A stretch of DNA of 64,000 nt from Modestobacter sp. VKM Ac-2985. Its GTDB lineage: Bacteria; Actinomycetota; Actinomycetes; Mycobacteriales; Geodermatophilaceae. Made by a program: the position numbers and the translations under genes. The notes under the pieces were generated by a model, which saw nothing but the letters and a program-made list of their open reading frames with translations, was not told the DNA's origin and ran no database searches. Positions 25,537 to 33,845 of the stretch are shown here, piece after piece; within the stretch, counting starts at the first letter, position 1, and each line of letters starts with the position of its first letter. Location: positions 124,001 to 188,000 of the forward strand of contig NZ_JAPVBI010000001.1 of assembly GCF_026967925.1 (NCBI RefSeq), given 5' to 3'.

Positions 25537-27008
25537 GTCTGCTCCTCGCATTAGTGCTGTCGACAACTGGCAGCACACCGCCGACGAAGGTGCTGCCGTT
25601 CTTCCGGGAGCAGGCGCAGGAACGTGTCGATGGGTGACATCGGACGGCCGGCACAACAGCTCGGATTCCTGCGGCATCGGCGGGCCGGCGCGTTCTCGGA
25701 TCGAGATCCTGTTCGCATGGCAGGTGCACAAGCGGTGGTCGTCCGAGGGTGTGGACTACACCCGTAGTGCTGTGGACAGCGGGCACCAGCAGGCCTGCTG
25801 TGCTCTAGGAGTCGGTCGCGCTGGCAGTGACTGGACGCGGGGTGACGAGGGTCCTAAGCGATGTCACCCTCATGCCGACCCGACTAGGGAAAACGTCACC
25901 CCACCCCCGTCGGATGCGGCGGTCGAACGAGGTCAGGGCCGCATCCAACGCACTGATGAGCGCGGTCAGCTCTCGGTCCAGACCAGACCGCGGTCGAGTT
26001 GTTTCGCGAGCTCGCCGAGGACGCCGACCCAGTCGCCCTGATGCGGTGTCGGTGGTGAGACGGGACGTGCGGGTGCCATGACGACGCCATGGGAATCTGG
26101 ATGGCCGCACGACCCGATGCGGCGGCGGCGCGTCGCTGCCGCATGCGCGGTGCCGTGCAGTGGCCGAGCGCCACGTGGACATGGGGCCACTCGCTCGCGG
26201 GGTGATCGGGCCGAGGTGCCACCCCTACGTTGCCGAGGCTGTTTCCACTCGTCACGACGAATCGGGCTGACCGCGGGTGCAAGAGGTGTGTCGGACTTGG
26301 TTTGGGGTGCGCGGTGGCTGAGAACTGGGCTTCGCGTCTGAGGCGCGGTAAGTCGGGCTGACTGTCCAGGTCGTACAGCCACGGTGGATCGCATCCGGCT
26401 GCGGCGTCGCCTAAGAACGCAGGGGGCTCGTTGTACTGGCTGGCCCGCTGGCGGACCAGGCCGTCTGCCCTCGTGTTGGTGCCAGCCAGCAGGCTTACCG
26501 CGGGGTGACCCCGATCGTCCCCACGTACGGTCCCTTCGACAGCGGCCAAGAGTTGCTGCGGGCCATGACCGAAACCCGACCTAGTGGGCCCGTTGAGACC
26601 AAGCCCGTTTGTGACATGAGGAGGGGTGCGGGCGCCGACGGATGCGTATCCCTAGGTTGCCTACGGTTGGCGCAGGACCGGAGCCAGTTCCGACATCAAC
26701 GGCCAACTAAGCCCCCGCTGCGGTCTTCTGGGTCGACGGCTCGGCTAGCCTGCCTCGGGCCTGCCTCGGGCCTGCCTCGGGCCCGGCGAGACCCAGCCCG
26801 CGCCGGCTACGACTTCGCATCAGACAGCTACGTCCACACCGGGCGCATGACCCGCCTCGCGCGCGGGCACCAGAAGCAAGCGTCGGCAGGCCCAAGATGG
26901 GGCCGTCGACCGTGCCCTTGGGGGTATCCTCTGGTAAGCCGCAAGCCCAGAACGTCTAGGGTTACCACCCTGGCCGGTGGCCATCCACTTTCGAAGCAAG
27001 GACACGGG
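25537..27008. other. 1.47-kb stretch without a supported gene
   Basis: All six frames give only short or Arg/Pro-rich frames typical of shadows. One weak candidate on the minus strand would start at about 26079 and encode 37 residues (ending KQLDRGLVWTES). The GC content falls progressively from left to right towards the defence operon. The stretch holds three perfect tandem 11-mers at 26749-26781. It must also hold the promoter of the 27-kb operon. Confidence 0.5.
26749..26781 (+). repeat. Three tandem copies of an 11-mer
   Basis: The unit cctgcctcggg occurs three times without interruption. It lies 228 bp upstream of the AAA+ gene. The unit length close to one helical turn would put protein contacts on the same DNA face. 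Confidence 0.7.
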
Positions 27009-28295
27009 TTGACGACCAGAGACGCGAGCACTCTGTTCGATGCAGGAGGTCCCGCTCTGGATTCCGCCCAGCGAGCTTTCCTCCAAGGCCTCCAGGCTGG
27101 GCTTCGTGGCGACCGAGACGGGATGCGCAACCTGCTCCGTCGCAGTTTGCGACGTCCTGGGGCATTTGCGCAGAAAGCTGACGCGGCCCTCTACGAAGCT
27201 ATCCTCCTCGCCTCGGCTCAAGCTGCCCCCACTAGCGAGACACCATCCCGTGAACCAAGCCGTGACCCGCTGTACGGCTGGGAGGGACCTAGTCGCCTTG
27301 GCGACCTGGTGTTTCCCCCGCCGGCGTGGTCGTCTGATACCGCACCAGTCAACAATCAGGCTAAACAAGGCGCGCCGAACCCTCCTGATACCGAGCCGGT
27401 CTTGGCGCAACTTGTGGCGGGTTTGCCGCCATACTTAAGGCTGGACACGCGCACTCCAGAGCAACCCGAACTTGCCCACCACCTGGATGACTCGCTGCGA
27501 CGTATTGCGCAGGAGTACACCAGCGGCATGTTGGCCAAGAGATCGATCTCTCCCACTCGAACTTTGCTGCTGACGGGCCCCCCCGGAACCGGCAAGACAA
27601 TGACAGCTCGCTGGATTGCTCGAGAAATCAGACAGCCACTACTTGTTCTTGATCTGGCCGCCGTCATGAGTTCGGAGCTCGGACGCTCCGGGCAGAACCT
27701 TGCGGCGGCGTTGGAAGCAGCAGCCAATCTTCCCGTCGTCCTGTTCATCGACGAGTTCGATGCAATTGCTGCGGAGCGCGCTATGCCCAACGAGATGGGT
27801 GAGTTACGACGACTGGTGAACGTGTTACTGCTCGCGCTTGATCGGTGGCCGGCTGGCCACCTCCTGATCGCTGCGACCAACCACCCAGACCTTCTTGATC
27901 GCGCAAGCTACCGCAGATTCGAGGAGGCATTGAACCTCACGACGCCTGACAAGAGTCTGCGTCAAAGAATCCTGGGCCGCTATCTACCAAGCCTGGGGGC
28001 TGCAGACTTAGCCCTTATTGCAACCATCACAGATGGGGCCAACGGCGCGAATCTCGAGAATCTTTCATTGCGCGCCGCACGTCGGGCTGCCTTGGCGGAC
28101 AGAGAAACCTCCCTCGAGGACCTAGTGGCTGCTGTCGGTAGCCAACCTGAGCCGATTTCTAAGTCCACACGCGACCTCCTCGTCGATGCCTTAAGGGAAC
28201 GAGGTTGGTCGGCGCGGCACATCGGTCGAGCCTTGAACTTGAGTCACGTGACGATTGGTAAGCGATTTCGGGATCAAGACCTCAAGGATTTATGA
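27009..28295 (+). CDS. ietA: AAA+ ATPase of an IetAS-like defence operon
   Basis: The 428-residue AAA+ ATPase has an N-terminal helical region (1-150), Walker A GPPGTGKT (190-197), Walker B VVLFIDEFDA (243-252), sensor-1 Asn291 in AATNHPDLLD, Arg-finger candidates Arg302-Arg303 and a helical lid. The tail (388-421) reads like a helix-turn-helix, with RERGWSARHIGRALN. IetA of the IetAS anti-phage pair is an ATPase of this type preceding a subtilase. TTG 27009 is chosen because AAGGA lies 6 nt upstream; the open frame reaches back to 26505 without coding character. GC is clearly lower than in chromosomal neighbours, indicating transfer. The protease gene follows after 53 bp. Confidence 0.85.
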   Translation: MTTRDASTLFDAGGPALDSAQRAFLQGLQAGLRGDRDGMRNLLRRSLRRPGAFAQKADAALYEAILLASAQAAPTSETPSREPSRDPLYGWEGPSRLGDLVFPPPAWSSDTAPVNNQAKQGAPNPPDTEPVLAQLVAGLPPYLRLDTRTPEQPELAHHLDDSLRRIAQEYTSGMLAKRSISPTRTLLLTGPPGTGKTMTARWIAREIRQPLLVLDLAAVMSSELGRSGQNLAAALEAAANLPVVLFIDEFDAIAAERAMPNEMGELRRLVNVLLLALDRWPAGHLLIAATNHPDLLDRASYRRFEEALNLTTPDKSLRQRILGRYLPSLGAADLALIATITDGANGANLENLSLRAARRAALADRETSLEDLVAAVGSQPEPISKSTRDLLVDALRERGWSARHIGRALNLSHVTIGKRFRDQDLKDL

Positions 28296-28348
28296 GCTTA
28301 AGTGCGCGAGAGCTTGCAGCTCAGGCGTCAGTCTAGGAACCTAGACCT

Positions 28349-30700
28349 GTGAGTTCTCCTCGCCGGCCGCTCGAAGCACCTCTGTCGCGCCCTCTACTCG
28401 TGGGCGGCGAGAAACTGCGCCTGCAAGCTGGATCGCCCGGGCGCGGATCGGGTGACAAGTTCATCCCGTACACCGTGGACCAGAACGCTCAGCGACTCGC
28501 GCCTCAGCTGGAGCAACTCAACGAAGGCTTACTTGCCCTTGAACCGGGGTTCCAAGGTGACCTTCCTATCGTGGAGATCAAGCTGCTTCCCCAGTTTCTC
28601 GCGGCGAGCAGCTTTCCCGCAGCCCTCTTGGAGGAATCGGGCCTCATCCTGATCGGCGCGCGTCCATCACGGGGCACAACACCGAATAAGGCCGGCGAGA
28701 TCCTGCAGGACGTCCCCACGAAGTCGATCTATGCTGCGCTTTCCCAACCGCTTGCAGAGTTGAGCCGAATTGTTGCCACCCGGGCTGCTTCTTCGGCCAA
28801 GCGGGTTCAGCAAGACCTGCGCTCCATCGACACGATCGGAGTTGCCGCGCCTGCAGTCGTTGTCGACCACGCCGAAGATCCAGAACGGCTTACCCGTTTG
28901 AATCTCTTCGAGGCAGCATTTCACCCGTCGGTGAGCCGCGCCGGGATTCCCGTGCCAGCCAGTGACGACACCATCGGGAAATGGTTTCGATTGGTGGACA
29001 GCGTCGGTGGCGTCACTCAGAGTGAGTGGCTACGGACAGCAGGAACCTCGACATTTGTCCCTATTAGGGTGGAAAGTGCAGCAATCATTGACTTGCAGCG
29101 ATTCAATCCGTTGCGGTCCTTGCAGCCAATGCCGACACCGCGGGTCGTGCCTGAAGTCCAACTTGAGACATGGCCCTACGAACCGCCGCTCGCTCGACGT
29201 CCAATTGAGGATCGCCCACTGCGAGTCGCAGTCTTCGACGGGGGTGTGAACGAACAAAGCCCGTATTGGGCGGGTCGGGTCAAGACAATTGACGTCGGGA
29301 TGGTTGGTGCTGACGGACGCTCGCAGCGGCACGGTGCGATCGTAACGAGTGCGCTGCTCTACGGACACCTGAATGACACAGAGTTGCCTACGCCGGCGAA
29401 TATGGTTATCGACCACTATGCGGCCTTCCCGCAGGCGGGACCCGAAGCCGATCTGCAGATGTATTGGCTTCTTGATGTACTTGAAGAGCAGGTCACACGG
29501 GGGCGGTACGACGTTGTAACTATCAGCACCGCGCCGAATCGACTTATGGATGACGCTACGATTGACCGCTGGACAAGCACCATCGATGAAATCTCCCATC
29601 GAGAAGGCGTCCTCTTCATCGTGGCCGCAGGAAACAACGGCGAGGACCCGAAAGCTGGTGGGCTAAATCGAGTTATGGTTCCCGCCGACGGGACGAACGT
29701 GCTCGCTGTCGGGTCGGCCGACACCATTGCATCAAAGCCGGGCAGGGCAGCTTACAGCGCAGTTGGGCCAGGCAGAGCTGGTGCGCTCCTGAGGCCTTCC
29801 GGTCTCGCCTTCGGTGGCACCAAAGATGATCCTTTCCTTGGTGTAGATAACGACGGACGGGCCCTTTCATTTTATGGCACCAGCTGCAGCGCTCCGCTCG
29901 TGACGCACAGCCTGGCCAGCGTTGCGCGCGTTCTAGGACGCGGTCGCGTCAGTGGAGCCAACTTGCGTGCATTCGCATTGCACTTCACCGAGCCGGGGCG
30001 TCGCGGCTTGAATGCCGAAGAGATCGGTCTTGGGATTTTTAGAACTGACTATGAGTTCCTACTTGACGGCCCGCCCGACGTGGTTCACGTTTTATACACG
30101 GGTTCGATATCGCGAGGCGAATACATACCCCTCGCTATCCCTGTGCCGGACGGACTGACGGGTTCCATGTCCCTGCGCTACACCTTGGCAACAACCACCG
30201 CTGTGGACGCGTCCGATAGTGTTGACTACACGCGAGCTGGTCTGGAATTGACGTTCCGGCCGCATGCCAACGTGTTCTCTTTCAGTAAGAAGGGCTCTAA
30301 GTCCTATCGGCTCAATACCATCACGCAGTCTGCTGAAGCGACCCGCCTCTTGCAGCGAGGGTATCGGCTTGGTAGCGAGCCAGTCACTCAGAATATAGGA
30401 CACGGCGTCAAGCAAGACGAAGGCGCGCTCCGCGCAGAGGGCAAGTGGGATTCAGTGAGGTCGGGGGCGCACACCTTCCGGGACGCAGCTACCAAGATTG
30501 CGCGACCAAGATTGGACATCAGTCATTTGGCCAGAGAGGGAGGTGTTTTGGTTGCCTCATCTCCCGACCTCACTTGGAGCATGCTGGTGACCGTAAAAGC
30601 CCCAGGTAGCACAACGCTTTACGATGACGTACGCGCTCAGTATTCCGTCCTGTCTCGTCTACCCGCCGTCTCGGCCACACTCCGCGCACAAGGAGCATGA
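28349..30700 (+). CDS. ietS: Cytoplasmic subtilisin-like (S8) protease, IetS-like
   Basis: The 783-residue protein has an N-terminal region (1-285) without known motif, a peptidase S8 domain (about 290-560) and a C-terminal beta-rich region (about 570-783). The triad is intact: Asp297 (VAVFDGG), His328 (QRHGA) and Ser512 (FYGTSCSAP), with oxyanion Asn429 (VAAGNNG). No signal peptide or membrane segment is present, so it acts in the cytoplasm, unlike degradative subtilisins. Pairing with a AAA+ ATPase is the IetAS anti-phage architecture. GTG 28349 follows AGGAA at about 9 nt. The stop overlaps the SIR2 start (ATGA), so the protease and the SIR2 protein are coupled; the latter is a candidate substrate or partner. 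Confidence 0.88.
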   Translation: MSSPRRPLEAPLSRPLLVGGEKLRLQAGSPGRGSGDKFIPYTVDQNAQRLAPQLEQLNEGLLALEPGFQGDLPIVEIKLLPQFLAASSFPAALLEESGLILIGARPSRGTTPNKAGEILQDVPTKSIYAALSQPLAELSRIVATRAASSAKRVQQDLRSIDTIGVAAPAVVVDHAEDPERLTRLNLFEAAFHPSVSRAGIPVPASDDTIGKWFRLVDSVGGVTQSEWLRTAGTSTFVPIRVESAAIIDLQRFNPLRSLQPMPTPRVVPEVQLETWPYEPPLARRPIEDRPLRVAVFDGGVNEQSPYWAGRVKTIDVGMVGADGRSQRHGAIVTSALLYGHLNDTELPTPANMVIDHYAAFPQAGPEADLQMYWLLDVLEEQVTRGRYDVVTISTAPNRLMDDATIDRWTSTIDEISHREGVLFIVAAGNNGEDPKAGGLNRVMVPADGTNVLAVGSADTIASKPGRAAYSAVGPGRAGALLRPSGLAFGGTKDDPFLGVDNDGRALSFYGTSCSAPLVTHSLASVARVLGRGRVSGANLRAFALHFTEPGRRGLNAEEIGLGIFRTDYEFLLDGPPDVVHVLYTGSISRGEYIPLAIPVPDGLTGSMSLRYTLATTTAVDASDSVDYTRAGLELTFRPHANVFSFSKKGSKSYRLNTITQSAEATRLLQRGYRLGSEPVTQNIGHGVKQDEGALRAEGKWDSVRSGAHTFRDAATKIARPRLDISHLAREGGVLVASSPDLTWSMLVTVKAPGSTTLYDDVRAQYSVLSRLPAVSATLRAQGA

Positions 30701-31974
30701 CAATGTCGTCCCCTGCGGCCGCTATGAACAGCATTCGGGAGGCTTTGCAGAATCGTCAGCTATGCATCGTCGTTGGAACCGGGGTGACCTCCTCCGCTAC
30801 ATCTAGGAACCCCCTCGCCAGTTGGCGTGGCCTGATCGAAGATGGCCTCGACCGATGCCTCAGCTTGGGGGCTCGTGATGCGAAGTGGGTTGCCCGCGCC
30901 AAGGAGGACGTCAACAGCGGGTATGAGAATGACTTGATTGTCGCCGCCGAGAAGGCCACGGATGGCTTGGGAGGCCGACGGGACCCGGAGTATGCCACGT
31001 GGTTGCGTGAAACCGTCGGAAGTCTAAAGGCAACGGATACCACACTTCTGGACGCGATCAAGGACTTGGTGTCGGCTGGGGCGATAGTCGCGACGACGAA
31101 TTACGACGATCTACTAGAGGACACGCTGGGCCTGCCTTCAGTCACGTGGCGCGACACTCCCCGCCTACAGCGCGTACTGAGGGAACGAGAGAAAGCCGTC
31201 ATCCACCTACATGGCCACTGGTCGGACGCTGAAAGCGTCGTCTTCGGGTCATCCAGTTATGCCGATGTGCTTCGTAGCCCTGAATCAGCGAACTTCCTTC
31301 GAGCGACAGTCTACGTTCGTACATTGCTCTTTGTTGGGTTCGGAGCGGGCCTCGACGATCCAAACTTCTCTGCATTGCGTCGCTGGATGTCGCAGGATTT
31401 GACGACTTCAACTTTTGCCCACTACCGCCTTGTGCTCGATAGTGAAGTTACCGCTCCTCACGCGGCCGATCGAATTGTCTCAGTCCCTTATGGAGATGAC
31501 TACACCAAGCTGCCCGCATATCTAGCGAGCATTCTTGCCGGCTTGCGCGGGGGTGGGATGAGGGCTGCGGGCGATGTCCCGGGCGCGAACGACGCCGGCA
31601 GCGGACCGCGGGTACCTGGCAGCGTGGGCATCCCACTCCGTTCTCGTGAGGATCCTGCGTTGCGCGCGGAGTTGAGCGAGGTTGGAGCAAAGCTTGAGTG
31701 GCTAGCACAAGCGTCCCTGTTGACTGATGATGAGGCAGTCGATCTCATCGGGAGCGGGACCCGCGTTGATGTGCTTCGCCGTTTCGTCTATCTGTTTGAG
31801 GAAGAGATCTCAGGCGTCATCAAGATCTCGACAAATGCCGCGGCGCTTGACCCCGTCATTCATAAGCAGGCTTTGATATCCGGCCGCCGTCTCTTGTCTA
31901 TCCTCGGGGGTTCTACTGATCTCTTGTCTTGGGGGCATTACCCAGCATCAGCTACGGGTTCTAGCTTGGAATAG
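30697..31974 (+). CDS. SIR2-like predicted NADase, third gene of the defence operon
   Basis: The 425-residue protein has a SIR2 Rossmann domain in residues about 15-285: IVVGTGVTSS (NAD loop, 25-33), TTNYDDLLE (133-141), the catalytic HLHG (170-173) and GFGAGLDDPNF (214-224). No zinc-binding Cys set is visible, which fits NAD-hydrolysing defence SIR2 proteins rather than deacetylases. A linker rich in Gly and Pro (285-320) leads to a helical C-terminal domain (320-410) that I do not recognise. ATG 30697 overlaps the protease stop; an ATG at 30703 is also possible. NAD depletion upon infection, leading to abortive infection, is the inferred role. Confidence 0.85.
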   Translation: MTMSSPAAAMNSIREALQNRQLCIVVGTGVTSSATSRNPLASWRGLIEDGLDRCLSLGARDAKWVARAKEDVNSGYENDLIVAAEKATDGLGGRRDPEYATWLRETVGSLKATDTTLLDAIKDLVSAGAIVATTNYDDLLEDTLGLPSVTWRDTPRLQRVLREREKAVIHLHGHWSDAESVVFGSSSYADVLRSPESANFLRATVYVRTLLFVGFGAGLDDPNFSALRRWMSQDLTTSTFAHYRLVLDSEVTAPHAADRIVSVPYGDDYTKLPAYLASILAGLRGGGMRAAGDVPGANDAGSGPRVPGSVGIPLRSREDPALRAELSEVGAKLEWLAQASLLTDDEAVDLIGSGTRVDVLRRFVYLFEEEISGVIKISTNAAALDPVIHKQALISGRRLLSILGGSTDLLSWGHYPASATGSSLE

Positions 31975-32008
31975 GTCAATTGGCGATAAGGGTGGCTTGC
32001 GCCCATCA

Positions 32009-32041
32009 GGTGCGCGTCCTAGTCGCGGGCTAGGTCGCACC
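32009..32041 (+). terminator. Terminator-like hairpin of the defence operon
   Basis: ggtgcgcgtcctag (32009-32022) pairs with ctaggtcgcacc (32030-32041), leaving a 2-nt bulge and a 7-nt loop. It starts 35 bp after the SIR2 stop. There is no T tract. Confidence 0.55.
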
Positions 32042-32049
32042 CCGGACTT

Positions 32050-32080
32050 CGTGTCCGCTACGTGTCCGTAGTGACGGCAA
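32050..32080 (+). repeat. Island repeat copy A
   Basis: This 31-mer matches 33601-33631 at 27 of 31 positions and shares its paired CGTGYCCG units with the integrase end (24074-24119). It could be a relic of an older island end, or an extra integrase arm site. Confidence 0.5.
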
Positions 32081-32311
32081 GGGGGATTCTAGTGATCGTT
32101 ACTGGTCAAGGCTGCAACGTCTTGAGCTTCGGTTATTGCGTTTCGGGCAGGCCAGCGACGGGGCTGCCGCCTTCTCTGAACCTGCTAGGTCTTGCCTGAT
32201 GGCCGGCTTAGCGCCCAGTTCCCTCGCTCCTTCAGTGGTGTCTACCGCGAGTTGCAACATCGTCGCGCGCGCTTGGCGAGGTCCTCCATTGAGATTGCGC
32301 AGGAAGACCGT

Positions 32312-32953
32312 ATGGGTGACGTTCGCATCCCGGCGGTAGCCACGTTGGCGGCGGCAATCATCGCCGTTGTTGGCTCGATGTTCGTGGTATGGCGAAGCGG
32401 TCAGCAGCAGCGACGTCTGCAGCAACGTGAGTTCGCTGACCGAGCGAGCGCCCGTGAGGCGCAGTGGGCCGAGGAGCGCGCCAGGGGCGCCCGTGCTGCC
32501 GAGGTCGATGCCTGTGTGCAGTTCGATGCTGCAGTAGTGATCGCGGTGGCGCACCTGCGCCGCATGGTCGATCTTGTCGGGCGGCCCGGCGTTCGACGCG
32601 GACTGTTTGGGCGCAAATGGGCTGAGCACTGGAATCGCCAGCTGACGGAGGCCAGCATCGAGCTAGCGCTGCCCCTGTCTACGGTGCGGCTCACTGCTGG
32701 ACCCCAGGTAAGACAGGCCGTGTCCGACGTCGCCAGGTGCTTCGAGGGTGCGGCGAACGCAGTCAGTTCCCTTCCCCAGCGAATTCCCGAGTCGCTGTTG
32801 GTGGGCCTGGTGATCCAGGGCTGGCGCGAACGGGTCGAAGCGTCGATCGAGGGCCTGCATGCGGCCCGAGGTGTAATGGCGGCCGTCCTCGAGTCCTCGG
32901 TCGATGGGGTGGGCGGTCAGCCCAGCGGGGACAAGGGCGCCGCTAGGTCCTGA
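32312..32953 (+). CDS. Membrane-anchored coiled-coil protein of the island
   Basis: The 213-residue protein starts MGDVRIPAVATLAAAIIAVVG, with one membrane segment at about 8-27. A charged, Gln/Arg/Glu-rich coiled coil follows (about 30-70, GQQQRRLQQREFADR), then a helical C-terminal region. No domain is recognised. ATG 32312 has AGGAAG 6 nt upstream. It lies 337 bp after the SIR2 gene, past a hairpin, so it is probably a separate transcript. Similar anchored coiled-coil proteins are frequent cargo of actinobacterial islands; a defence role is only possible. Confidence 0.6.
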   Translation: MGDVRIPAVATLAAAIIAVVGSMFVVWRSGQQQRRLQQREFADRASAREAQWAEERARGARAAEVDACVQFDAAVVIAVAHLRRMVDLVGRPGVRRGLFGRKWAEHWNRQLTEASIELALPLSTVRLTAGPQVRQAVSDVARCFEGAANAVSSLPQRIPESLLVGLVIQGWRERVEASIEGLHAARGVMAAVLESSVDGVGGQPSGDKGAARS

Positions 32954-33726
32954 TTGCGAGTCGTCGCTGCGTCCGAGATCAGCACAGCGCGGGTTCTGGC
33001 ATGGCTGCCCTGTCGCTGAAGGTCAGTCGAGGTGCAGCCGAGTTGTGCCGCGAGCGTGGGACAAGCGTGACGGGGGTCGTATAGGTGCACTTTGGGAGCC
33101 GTGCCTCATTGGCCGTATCGGGCTGGGTCCGCCCGGTGTCATCCCCAACGCTAGGGTCGGCCGGGCCGCCGATCCAGCGTGTTGGCCCCCGAGTGTCAAG
33201 GGTCGGCGGGCGTTCAAGCAGTGGTAGCCGGGTTGCCAGCGCGACGGTGACGGTCGAGGTGGCCGTGTTGGGCGGGACCGGCGCCAGCCTGCGGGGTCGG
33301 TGAGACGCGGTGGCCCCCTGGCGGGGGCCTGCGAGGGCCGCCCAGGTTCGCGCATCTATCAGGCGAGCTGCGCCACTATCGAGGTCAGTGACTCATCAAC
33401 ATCCCACGGTCGTTGAGCACGCCACGCCCACGAGCCCCGGAAGAGTCCCTCACGTCCTTACGGCCGCGGTGGTCGTCTCCTTGCGTACTCGGCAGCGTCA
33501 GAGGCGGGGTGGTCGGCGAACCCACGTTGGCCGACGGTTGGTTCTCGAGCGGCCGGACGTGCATCGGTCCTGCTCAGGACCTGGATCGCGTGCCTAATCT
33601 CGTGCCCGCTACGAGCCCGTAGCGACGGCAAACCGGGGCCATTCGGGGTGATCAGCGGTCAGGGCCGCCCGTCTCTGAGCTGCGCATATGAGCTCCGATG
33701 CAGGTCAGCAGAGGGCCCTCAGCTTC
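32954..33726. other. 0.77-kb non-coding end of the island
   Basis: Only short frames without ribosome-binding sites or recognisable domains occur. The stretch holds repeat copy B (33601-33631), which matches the element seen beside the integrase. GC is back at chromosomal level. Confidence 0.5.
33601..33631 (+). repeat. Candidate integrase arm-type site (copy B)
   Basis: CGTGCCCGCT at 33601 and CGAGCCCGTA at 33612 form a pair like that beside attL. It lies 95 bp before attR, the position expected for the other arm of the attP site. Confidence 0.45.
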
Positions 33727-33783
33727 CTTGAAAACCGCTAAGAGGTAATCCCTCTTCGTGGGTTCGAATCCCACGCCCTCCGC
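33727..33783 (+). repeat. attR: displaced 3' half of tRNA-Ser
   Basis: This copy runs from the anticodon loop to the discriminator base. The variable arm (33741-33756) differs from that of the intact tRNA but forms a perfect 6-bp stem, aagagg with cctctt. There is no 5' half, so it is not a functional tRNA. The island therefore spans about 24.0-33.8 kb. Confidence 0.85.
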
Positions 33784-33786
33784 ACA
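33771..33786 (+). repeat. Left target duplication of the IS481 element
   Basis: ccacgccctccgcaca directly abuts the left end of the IS. The same 16 bp follow the right end at 35139-35154. Confidence 0.7.
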
Positions 33787-33810
33787 TGTGATGTCGCAAG
33801 ACATCCCGGA

Positions 33811-33841
33811 CGCCCGGACCCACGGAATGTGGGTTCGGGCG
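33811..33841 (+). terminator. Strong hairpin just inside the IS left end
   Basis: cgcccggacccac (33811-33823) pairs with gtgggttcgggcg (33829-33841) with one G-T wobble, followed by tttgtcattt. It would stop transcription entering from the left and so protect the transposase gene from reading from outside. Confidence 0.7.
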
Positions 33842-33845
33842 TTTG

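Larger units (their letters stand above)
31975..32311. other. Intergenic stretch after the defence operon
   Basis: These 337 bp hold a terminator-like hairpin and one copy of the CGTGCCCG-type repeat (32050-32080). No gene is supported. Confidence 0.6.

Noticed and set aside
25805-26394. Short minus-strand frames, one ending in KQLDRGLVWTES
   Set aside because: The segment looks protein-like, but there is no ribosome-binding site that I trust and no homologue I recognise. Left as a possible remnant.
32904-33597. Several frames of 70-110 codons near the island end
   Set aside because: No start signals, no domains, composition like shadows.
33727-33783. Second complete tRNA gene
   Set aside because: Only the 3' half from the anticodon loop is present; the acceptor 5' strand and D arm are missing.
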